Origin: Gordionus sp. m RMFG-2023
Lineage: Eukaryota; Nematomorpha; Gordioida; Chordodea; Parachordodidae
Length of the DNA stretch: 64,000 nucleotides
Assembly: GCF_954871325.1 (NCBI RefSeq)
Contig: NC_088777.1
Coordinates: 36,557,366-36,621,365, forward strand
Direction: 5' to 3'
Part shown: positions 55,001 through 64,000 of the stretch, one piece after another
Layout: every line of letters starts with the position of its first letter
Position numbering within the stretch: position 1 is the stretch's first letter
Position numbers and translations under genes: made by a program
Notes under the pieces: model-generated
The model's database searches: none
The model's input: the letters and a program-made list of their open reading frames with translations, nothing else
What the model was told of the DNA's origin: nothing

Positions 55001-57070
55001 TTTTCTGATTGTGCGATTGAATAAAATTGTTAATATTGGTGAATAAAATATTATCATTAATAAATATTATTGAATTATGTATATTATTATAGAAATAATC
55101 AGGGTTAGAAACCCTGTCTCAAATAAATTTAATATTTATAAAATGGTATCTTCAAATAATAAAACGGTATATAAAGTATATTATTTTTTGAATGAAAATA
55201 TTTGAAATGCAAAGTAGTTTTTTTTAAAGCTTATTTCCAAAAAAATAAATAATCAATCAAATTTTAGTTGATCAAAAATATATAATAACAAAAGTGTTGG
55301 AGACTAATAGAACCTAGTCAAATCAATGTAACCTCTTGTTACATTTCATAAAAACAAGAACCTCTTTCAAAATTTATCGGAACCCCAACCGGTTGGGTGA
55401 ATAATTTGGGAGAAATTTCATTCAAAGCAATAAAAATTTGACAAAATATAATCTGCTCTCTTTGTTAATGGTGGGAAAAGTATATTTTTTAACCCTGATT
55501 TAATGCAGATACAAACAGAGTTTATAAAATATCTTTAAAAAAATTTTGAACAAAGATCATAGAATATTTTTTGAAGATTTTATTCAAACTCTATGGAAAA
55601 TTATTTAATTTAATGTCATCATATTTTGATAAAAAAATGTTATTGTTCAAATAACCATTGATGGCCTGGCCATATTATGGTAATTTTATTAATTAGCTAT
55701 AATTAATTTATATCACCCTCCGTAAATTAGATATGTTTAAACGAATGCTGGCAAAGAAATTTACATTAATCTGCTTCTTTTTATCATTCTTGTTTTTTAT
55801 AACTATTTCTGTTCTGGATTTATATTCTCTTTTCATATAAAATTATTTTACGCCATCACTTTTGTAAGTTGACCCGAATCCGGAAAAAATCCCGGGCTTA
55901 AAAAATATCTCGGACTTAAAAAACTCTAAAAAATAAAATTATATTCTACAAAACCAAAAAATTCGATTTGCAAATTTTTGAAACTTAATTGATAAAGAAG
56001 AAATAAGATTTTTTTTATATAAAAATAAAAACATGCCCAAAATATAATACTAGAAAATTATAAAACTCGGACCTAAAATAAATTTAGGTCGGAAAAAATA
56101 AACAAAACAATCAAGCCAGGCTTATATTTTTATAGGAATTTTTTTAATAAATATTACTACTTGATTTTAATTTATTTATTTATTTTAATATTCTTATTAT
56201 TTGTAGAAACGCGTTTTGATAAAAACCTTAACAAATAAAAACATTTTCATCTTCTTTCTACCCTCCATATTTATAATTTTATAATATTAAAGTTTAATTT
56301 TGTTTAAAAATTTTTAATTAATTATTAAAAAAATTCATCATATTCTATTCTTTTGTAGCAAAAAAAAATCAAAGGTATGATTATTATTTTTAAAATATTT
56401 TTCGCCTTTCTTAAATATTAGTTTAAGTAATGTCGTATATTTATGTTTTTATAATATTTTAAGTATATTTTTTAATTTAGATTAATTAATAAATATACAT
56501 CCCCAAATTTGAAGCCTTAAAATTCATCACATTCTATTCTTTGTAGTAAAATAAGTATTTGTAAAATGTTTTTTAAGTATTCGTTAAGTAATGTCCTCTT
56601 TTGTAGTATCATTTATATTCTTAACAGTGTTTTAAAGGAATCCTTATTAAGTTTATTTAGGACAACAACACTAATAAATGAAGTTAAATATTAGTGCTTT
56701 AAATGACCAAAGACCACTTCAGATTGATTTAATTACTGTCAAGTAATTTATTAGCTTTTACAAGTTTTAAAAAATTATTTTTTTGGTTCCGAGTTAATTC
56801 GACGCAGGGTTAATTCGGCTCCTATCTAATGTAATTTATTCGTACAAAACCACGCAATAGAAATCATATTGAGAGTTCGTCCTATTAATATATTTTTCAT
56901 TTTTTTTACAAAAATCTCAAATTTATTTACTAATTACGTAATTATCAATAAAATATTTAATAATATCATAAAAAATTAATTTAATAAACAAATATTTATC
57001 AGATTCTTTGGTGGATCAATTTACGATGTTATAAGATATGTTGATCCAAAAAAAATCAAATTATTTAAAC
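52076..57070. other. Repeat-littered AT-rich DNA, no gene seen
   Basis: Contains possible ends of old hAT-like miniatures at 53,770-54,120 and 55,870-56,120 (GGCCCGATTCC, CCCGGGCTTAA, GGACCTAAAATAAATTTAGGTC). An approximate duplication of about 60 bp lies at 53,480-53,540 and 53,660-53,720 (ACTTAAACGTTAATTA). A less AT-rich stretch lies at 53,230-53,430. None supports a gene. A 60-codon frame at 52,717 has no family signature. Confidence 0.4.
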
Positions 57071-57614
57071 CAGGGTTTCGACCGTTAAAGTATAACGGTT
57101 CCATTCCTTTAAGTTTTTGGTTTAGAATTTTATAAAGATTTTGTTCCATTTAGGTTTTTTTTGAAGAAATTTACATCGGTTCGATTTAGAATAACAGTTC
57201 TTTTTGGTTCGCTCCGGTTTTTATAAGTTTAATTTTTTTTAAATAATTAATCATAAACCATATAAATAATATTAATTTTAGAGAAAAATCTTTTTAATTT
57301 ATATTTTTATAATTCCTTATATAATTTACCCACTAAGATTATTTCTAATCATTAACTAGTAATTTGCCTTATTTCTAATAACTTGAATATATAAAGTAAA
57401 AACAATAAACTTGGTATTAATGACATGAAGATAATAGTGATGAATTATAATTTGAAAAGAAATCACGAATAATTAAAATTTCAAATTTAGGTATAATTTA
57501 ATATTAATAATTTTTAAAAACCTTTATGAACCTGGTTAAATAGGTTAAAAATATTCATAACAGTTCAATTCACTCTTTTTATATTTCTTTATAGCGGTTC
57601 GGTTCGAAACCCTG
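57071..57614. mobile_element. Miniature element with CAGGGTTTCGAACCG ends, copy 2 (inverted)
   Basis: The left end CAGGGTTTCGACCG and right end CGGTTCGAAACCCTG are inverted repeats. The inside matches 23,147-24,080 in reverse (AACGGTTC, TTTTTGGTTCGCTCCGG, AACCTGGTTAAATAGG). Ends of this type suggest hAT, but no 8-bp duplication is visible. Confidence 0.65.
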
Positions 57615-58745
57615 AAAAACATAATATAAATTTTTTAAAATGATTAATAGAATTATTTTAATGATATTTAAATTTCTAAAATGAGTCAGTCTTATTAAAG
57701 GTTTTATAGTCAACAATTATTTTCTAAATTAATAAAATTGATAGATATGATTGAAAAATGCCAACTCTAGAATGAGACCTTCCTTTTGTTAGTCCCTTAC
57801 TAATAATTCTAAAAATAATTTGAATTTTTTTTGATCAACATTTTTTTAAAACGACCGATTAAGATTTTAGCCAAAATAATGTAAGATAAGAAATAGAGGT
57901 CCAAACCTTTATGCCATCTATGAGCAAAATATTAATATAAATTGGTCCTCTTATAAATATTGGTTTATTAATTTTTTGGTATTATTATTTTTCATTGATA
58001 TTACACAATTAGTAAATAAAATTGAGATTTTTGTAAAAAAAATTAAGAAATAATTAATAGGACCAACCTTAAAATGATTTCTATTTAATCATCCTTTTGT
58101 TTATTCTAATAAATTGCAACTGTATTAGATACGCGCCGAATACTCGTGATACCCTTATTTTCTATTAGCAATTGTCATTTTTTTATTCAATCTAATTTGA
58201 TAATATTCAAATCCATTCTAGTATTTTATAAATGATAAATTTTTCTAATATATTTTATTTTATCTGTGTCGTAAATTGTGAAATTTTATGCAATATTAGG
58301 ATAAAGTTAAGTCAAATCGATGGTGTCATTAGGTAAAGGCTGGGGGAGGGGGGGGGCATTCCCCATCAAAACTCCATTAAGCAACCCGACTATTGACCAT
58401 TTAATTTCTAAAATAAGAAATGAATTATTTTTAATTTAATAGCATCATTTTATAAAATACTTTCAATTTTATATTAATCAGCAGTATATTTATTAATTTA
58501 AGTTTAAATCTTTTGATTTTGAAATTTCAATTTTTTAGGCCCTTCCCTAATACTGATGAAGATAGATACAAATAAAATAAAAAGTCCTTTAAATTGTGGA
58601 ATTTTCTCACCACCTCTAGCCCCCCTCCTTCCAACACCTAGTTATAAAATACTCACTATATTGTGTTGACTAAGAGCAGAGGTGAGTTGTTAAAACCTAT
58701 CTTTAAAAGTAGCGCGCTACCTTTATTTCTACCCATCAAAAAAAG
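57615..58745. other. AT-rich DNA, no gene seen
   Basis: Contains a GGGG-rich spot at 58,338-58,360. At 58,690-58,735 (GAGTTGTTAAAACCTATCTT, AAGTAGCGCGCTACC) there is a word related to 2,175-2,215, perhaps the end of an old element into which the next hAT inserted. Confidence 0.4.
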
Positions 58746-58977
58746 CAGTGACCCCTACACTTTCTGAGGGATGGAAGCAGAATACCCCACTGAAAAGCCC
58801 CCCCCTTAAAAAAAGGGTCAATTATTTTTTGACACCCATAAATTTTAAAATAATTTTTATTGCAACGATCTTTAATATATTATAAATAAAATGTAAAAAT
58901 ATATTTTTAAATTAATAATTTAGATAAATTGGGGGAAGAGAAAGCGAAAGAATTTATAATTATATTATTATTTATTG

Positions 58978-59400
58978 CAGAGACCTTCAAAGGCTTTAAT
59001 TTTTTGACCAAGCCTGGCCCAACCTCGTAGTAAATTTTTTAGGCCCAAGCCCGGTCCGGCTTATATCTAATGTTAAAAAAAAATTCCTAAGCCCATGATA
59101 AGTTTCAAAAAAATTTCCAAATCCGGCCCAAGCCCATATTCAAAAGTTTAATTTTTTTATTTAATGAAAATAAACAATATTTAAATATATTTAGGCAATC
59201 ATTTTGTTTACAATACTGAAATTTATTATTATTAGAAGAAGAAAAGGCATTATTTCTTTAAATTAGCAACTGTTTTAAATAATCTAAATTTAAATTTAAT
59301 AATTTTAACCCCAAACCCAGCCAATCCCATTAAAAAATTTTTTTTAAATCCAGACCCTCTAGAAAATATAATATTAGACCCATACCTGGCCCATGAAGTT
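58978..59400. mobile_element. Probable miniature element (GGCCCAAGCCCGG words) inside the hAT
   Basis: Interrupts the hAT sequence found uninterrupted at about 16,000-16,040 and 16,770. Contains repeated GGCCC and CCGGCCCAAGCCC words and a weakly inverted layout (CTTCAAAGGCTTTAATTTTT on the left, CCATGAAGTTGCTTAAATAA on the right). Boundaries approximate. Confidence 0.45.
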
Positions 59401-59449
59401 GCTTAAATAAAAAATTTTTCAATGATAAAATTAGATTCCTCTCCTTCAT

Positions 59450-60220
59450 AAAATCTTGTACTTTTGGAAAAACATCCAAAAATTCAGTGTTATTATCTAT
59501 TAGGATTAAAAAAATAATTAAAGACAATTTAAATTATACTTCTCAAATTAATCAGGCAATCTTTTGCCAATTAAATTTGATTTATTGAAACCCCTATATC
59601 CTTCGAAATGGTTTGAAATTTTGTACAAGCAAAACTTGTTATCGACAATATTTTATCCAAAACACAAAGTGATAAAATAAAATAAAATTTTTCTATTCTA
59701 AAGACTATAGCAATAGCCATAGTGGAAGTGGCAGTATATTCAGAGTCCTTTAAATTTGTTAAGGCTGCCCTCAAGGCATCATAAAGTAGAAAAAAATTTA
59801 CAATAGCTTTATATGACTATAGCCAGCTTCTAAATGAAAAAACATTTTAAATCTAAATAAATAAGGTACTATTACCTAGTGGTATTCTTGATGCGTAGAA
59901 ATCGTTGCGATTTTTTCAGATCATTACACTGACATTTTTTGAGTATCTCATATCTTTTTACCACCATTAAAATAGATATAAATCTAATCTAGTATTCCTA
60001 GAACATTTCGAAGTTCTTTAATTGATTGGCCTAATTGAACAATGATTAAATTTAATCGATGACAATAACACCAAATAAAGGCTGCCTTTGGCGCCTCTGC
60101 TCTAATCAAGGCTTGCACACTATTGATTCTTCCACTCATATTTGAGGCGCCATCATAACTTTGCCCAACTAGAAATTCAAGGGGTAAATTCATCGAGCCG
60201 AGTTTGGATATTATAGCACA
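59450..60220 (-). pseudogene. Middle part of the hAT transposase, copy 2
   Basis: Aligns with 16,860-17,550 of copy 1. SKLGSMNLPLEFLVGQSYDG and WCYCHRLNLIIVQLGQSIKE are intact. The downstream LRAALTNLKDSEYTATSTMA follows after a degraded stretch. Several frameshifts and truncations; compared with copy 1 it is more worn. Confidence 0.8.
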
Positions 60221-60300
60221 AAGTGTTTTCCAACAAAATATTATATTAATATAATTTAAAAATAATGGAAATGAGTAATATGATAATTTCAAAAAATATC

Positions 60301-60684
60301 TATGTCGTATGGGGTTTCGGAATCGGTGGGGATTCGGCATTTCTCAATTTTAAATCATTTAATATGGACGATTTTTTGGATTCTAAAATTTTGATTTTAC
60401 AGGAATTGAATTCCAGCATGTGTACAGTATTTACCCTATAAATTTCAGCCCATTTCAGCGATAGAATTTTAGTATTTTTTTAATTTAAAAAATCCATATA
60501 AATTAGAAGTAGTTCTAAAGTTCATGGCAAAATTGTTTGAAATTTACAGTATGGGTATTCTACCCATGCTAGAAAGCATTTCCGATTAAAATCGAACTTA
60601 AAATTTTTTTAAATCGCTCTCGATAAAGGATTTAAAATCAAAAGATTCCGAATCCCCACGGATTCCGAATCCCAATACGACATA
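60301..60684. mobile_element. Palindromic miniature element with TATGTCGTAT ends
   Basis: 384 bp with long, imperfect inverted arms. The left arm begins TATGTCGTATGGGGTTTCGG and contains GGTGGGGATTCGG; the right arm carries CCGAATCCCCACGGATTCCG and ends ATACGACATA. Similarity of the arms extends about 100 bp. A TA duplication is possible at the edges. No coding sequence, and unrelated to the other miniatures here. Confidence 0.75.
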
Positions 60685-60779
60685 TACTAGAATAATTTCA
60701 AAAGGGAGTTGAGAATTAGATAATTGTCTAGTTTTAAATTATATCAGAACATTTTTACTTATGTTTAATTTAAAAATAT

Positions 60780-61450
60780 ATAAAATGAGTAATAAGACAA
60801 TTGTCACCTTTATAGGTAGTAAGCTCATTAGTACAAAAAAATAGAAAAAGCTTAATAATAACAATTTCTATGGTACATCTTCACTGAAATTAAAAATGTT
60901 CAAAATATATAATTTTACCTATAAGCTTTAAAAAAATTAAAAATAACGGTTATGACAATTGTCACTATTCTAAGATACATATTTGATGAAATTTTAATTT
61001 AACATGTTCATAAAAAATATTTTTACCTATTTACTTTTAAAAAATTTAAAAATATTCATAATTAACGATTATGACAATTGTCACTGTTCTATGGTACATC
61101 TTCACTGAAATTTTAATTTAACATGTTTACAAAACATATTTTTACTTATTTGCTTTAAAAATTTAAAAATGTTGATATATCGATTATGACAATTGTCACT
61201 GTTCTATAGTACATCTTCACTGAAATTTTAATTTAACATGTTTACAAAACATATTTTTATTTATTTGCTTTAAAAAAATTTAAAAATGTTGATAATTAAA
61301 GATTATGACAATTGTCACTTTTCTATGGTACATCTTCTGAAATTTTAATTTAACATATTTACAAAACATATTTTTACTTATTTACTTAAAAAAAACTCAA
61401 AAAAGTTCAAAAATTACGATTATGACAATTGTCACCTTTATATCCTTTAC
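60780..61450 (-). repeat. Second array of the 119-bp dyad repeat family
   Basis: About six units in the same orientation as the right arm of the foldback-like element (TTATGACAATTGTCAC, GGTACATCTTCACTGAAATT, TTTAACATGTTTACAAAACA). Here TACAAAACA replaces TACAATATA in most units, a variant also seen in part of the right arm. No inverted partner array and no 37-bp end nearby. Confidence 0.85.
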
Positions 61451-61934
61451 AATCACTGAAACCATCTTGAAACATGCTCAACTAGCTTATTTTAATTAAA
61501 ATTATTTTTAAAGGTTCTGATATGAGTATGTCACTTTTATACTCTACATTAAATGTAAAATATTAATTATGATTATGACAAAAAAAACACCAAATATTAA
61601 AAAATATGTAATCGTTAAATTCTCACATTTACACAACTTATGAAATAATATTTTTCTAAGATCAAAAAATAAATATCAAAAATTTTATTTTTAAAAAATC
61701 ACAAAATATTTGTACAAAAAATTTTAGGATCAAAAATGTTATAATAAAGATTTTCTTGCTAAAGATTTTAGTATATTATAAAATTACAAAAAAATTTTCT
61801 CAAAATCATAGAAGATTTTTTTACAAAAATTTTTTTTTATTTTGCTCAAAAATCTATTTTTTTAGCGAAAAAATCTTCGCATTTTTTTATCTTCAAAAGA
61901 GCTACGATCTGTGAAGATTTTTGAATTTTGAGCA
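61451..61934. other. AT-rich filler inside hAT copy 2
   Basis: Runs of A and T with self-complementary words (TTTTTTTATTTTGCTCAAAA, GCGAAAAAATCTTCGC). No coding sense. Confidence 0.35.
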
Positions 61935-62160
61935 AATGTTAAACCCTGACTATAAGTAATCCAATTTCTAGCAATTTTGCTATTGTCAATATTAGTTTTT
62001 TCATAAAAGCTTTCATCAAAGGATCTGTTTCTATTATTATTATCTCTGGGGAATAAATAATGTGTATGTTGAAGAGCTTCTAATTCTAGATATTTATTAA
62101 TTATAAATTTGTCAATTATTTTTTCAACAATATTGATGGAATCATTTGATTCCTAAGAAA
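61935..62160 (-). pseudogene. TTF zinc-finger N-terminal part of the hAT transposase, copy 2
   Basis: The minus strand reads KYLELEALQHTHYLFPRDNN then RSFDESFYEKTNIDNSKIAR and NWITYSQ. This fits the opening of a TTF-type zinc finger, where FP.D...R.F...YY...NGEK..R.WL.YS is usual. The cysteine part that should follow is lost. This piece is absent from the 15.8-kb copy. Confidence 0.6.
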
Positions 62161-62514
62161 AGGGAGGGAGGGAAGATAAGATATTTAAATTAAAATATGA
62201 ATACTACTATCTATTCATATTATGCTTAAAAAAATAAGTAGAAAAATTTCCGTCAATATAAATTAAATTAAATATTAAGTTGGGGGGGGGGTGGGGTCTT
62301 ATTTTACATTTATAAACCAGAAATCACTTGATCATGATGGATGTAACAAAACAGTAAAAGAATTTTTAATAAAGAAAATTTAAAAAAAAAATGTACCCCC
62401 ACTCAAATTTACTGAAGCAGTTGCTACGGACCCCCCCCCCCCGTTGTAGGGGCCACTGGCATTTAGGATCATTAGTCTTTTGGATATGTCAATTAGTGCA
62501 TGGTAAATATTTTA

Positions 62515-63712
62515 CTTATCAACACTCTAAATCAAAATATTTTTATTAACTATTCTATATGTAATTCTTTCAACTCTTTCTTATATTACTTATAATATTT
62601 TTTTGTTATACAATTTATATATTTTCGAGACCTTTATTTTTTCTTAAAATTTTTCAACTTATTTTTATTTCTAAAATCACAAAAAATTAATTATTTTTAT
62701 AAAAGAAGTAAGAAAAAAAATATAATATTGTTTTTTTTTATTAAAATCAATATAAGGTCAAATAAATAAAAAATAATTTAAACTAAGAATAGGACACTAA
62801 ATAACACCAACCTAATTTCTAATGCCTTTATGCTTTCCACTTTACATTCCCATAGCGTTTCAGGTAGCGGGTTTAACGTAAAATTATTCATATGATCCTT
62901 CAAAATATGTCATTGCTGGGTCGAAACAAAAAAGAGAATATATATTTGTTGGACAATGCTAAAAAAAATGATTTTGCCACTAATGATGATCGTGCCATGT
63001 CACTAAGCAGCAGATTTAAGCTGTGGTCATCACAAGGTATAAAAAATACTCAGATTTATTTGTAATATTCGAGTCTGAATCCCTTTAAAGCATCTGATCC
63101 ATTATCGTAACCTTGTTCACGAAAATTTATTTTATCTCTAATCCCAATTTTTTAGATACTGATAAAAATACTTCTACCAAGGTCTAGACAGTACTGGAAT
63201 CTTTTTAGATAGCCAACAAATCGCTCATTTATTTCAATGGAGTTGTTAGGTTCTTTGTATATAACTATAATTAATTGTTCTTGGCTGGTTATATCTGGTG
63301 TACAGTCTAATATTACCGACGAATATATTGCATTTTTAATAGCATCACCAATTTTTTCTAAGATTTTATCTCCTATCAAGTTAATAATCTCATTTTGAAT
63401 TCAATTTCCAAAGTAATGATTATGAATTTCACTATTCATAATTCGGCGAATGTGGTCAAATAATTTTATATTAAATTTCGATAAAAAAAACTAAATTTCT
63501 TAATTAAAAAATAAATGAAGTTTTTTTTACTAAAATATAAATCAAATATTTTATTATAATGCATCAGCTAGACATGCAAACATTTTTTCGAAATTCATAC
63601 AGGGATATTTTTCAAGAGCTAAAAATAATTGAGTAAAATTACAAAATTTGGCGGCCCTTAGAATTGTCTAATTTCAACGACCTGGAACGATTGCCCCTTC
63701 TGCACGGCCCTG
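62515..63712 (-). mobile_element. hAT (ZMYM1-like/DUF4371) element, 5' half with terminal repeat
   Basis: The right end (63,681-63,712) carries, on the minus strand, CAGGGCCGTGCAGAAGGGGC, a terminal sequence typical of DUF4371-type hAT elements. The transposase follows: IRRIMNSEIHNHYFGN (about 63,400-63,470), IGDKILEKIGDAIKNAIYSS then VILDCTPDITSQEQLIIVIY (63,152-63,379, first catalytic Asp in LDCTPD). After a deletion come HSLNLLLSDMARSSLVAKSF (about 62,990-63,040) and NFTLNPLPETLWECKVESIK (about 62,800-62,890). The C-terminal half and the other end are missing. The 62,515-62,905 part is duplicated at 1,625-2,010. Confidence 0.8.
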
Positions 63713-64000
63713 AGTATACCATAAGTAATATAATAATGACCAACGTCTCGGACCAAGCATCAACACGACCTCAAATTTTATAAATTACATCTACTAATTC
63801 ATGTTTTATAATTCTAAAAAATTGTCCAATTAAAAAATAGGATTAATTCAGATTTTAAAAGCTTAATTTATAGAAATTTAAATACTATGCTCCTTTTTTG
63901 ATGAAAATTTTTTCTTTTTTGATTGGACTCATTTCTTTTTAGTTTGACACTTTTCTTTTTTTGATAATGGTTCAAGAAACCGGATTCATATTCCGATAAC
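63713..64000. other. AT-rich right edge of the window, nothing recognised
   Basis: No feature beyond the presumed target flank (AGTATACC) next to the hAT terminus. Confidence 0.4.

Larger units (their letters stand above)
58746..62458 (-). mobile_element. hAT transposon, second copy of the CAGTGACCCCTACA family, heavily invaded
   Basis: The left end CAGTGACCCCTACACTTTCT and right end GTTGTAGGGGCCACTG, with poly-C tracts just inside, match 15,802-18,326. Transposase pieces on the minus strand are the TTF zinc-finger region (61,935-62,160), the VGQSYDGASNMSGRI block (about 59,990-60,220) and the LRAALTNLKDS region (about 59,450-59,775). The C-terminus is replaced by a GC-richer insert (about 58,978-59,400). 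The centre holds a palindromic element (60,301-60,684) and a 119-bp-family array (60,780-61,450). No matching target duplication, so it is older than the first copy. Confidence 0.8.

Overview
This is an AT-rich, intron-bearing, transposon-crowded piece of an invertebrate nuclear genome. The style (very AT-rich DNA, introns from about 40 bp to several kb, many hAT-type DNA transposons and short non-autonomous copies, and an R2-like-endonuclease reverse transcriptase family) suggests an arthropod, perhaps a copepod such as a sea louse. That placement is inference; nothing in the window names a species.

Two host genes can be rebuilt exon by exon, both on the minus strand. (1) A TMEM179-like four-pass membrane protein lies in five exons between 11,799 and 3,910 (532 codons). 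(2) A mitochondrial dicarboxylate carrier (SLC25A10/DIC) lies in nine exons between 34,007 and 25,752 (330 codons). All nine carrier exons join in phase and carry the three mitochondrial-carrier signatures. The introns of both genes hold several non-autonomous elements, but no exon is hit.

The rest is mobile DNA and featureless AT-rich sequence. Left end: hAT transposase remnants (1-1,365 plus; 1,625-2,010 minus). 13.9-18.3 kb: a hAT-derived element with a BED-finger remnant, a GC-richer reverse-transcriptase C-terminal fragment, and a hAT element bounded exactly by 14-bp inverted repeats and a perfect 8-bp target duplication (15,802-18,326). 35.4-49.1 kb: a nest in which one decayed hAT element was entered first by a short-LTR Gypsy-type fossil (36,200-40,522) and then by a large foldback-like element (42,560-48,950). 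58.7-63.7 kb: a second, heavily invaded copy of the 15.8-kb hAT family, followed by the 5' half of another hAT with its terminal repeat.

The best candidate for something undescribed is the 6.4-kb foldback-like element. It has 37-bp perfect terminal inverted repeats. Its two arms are each built from about a dozen tandem copies of a roughly 119-bp unit, in opposite orientation around a small AT-rich centre. Nearly every unit carries the palindrome TGACAATTGTCA. The left arm also contains the C-terminal half of a reverse transcriptase with an R2-like endonuclease. A separate array of the same repeat family sits at about 60.8-61.45 kb inside another transposon, so the unit is dispersed.
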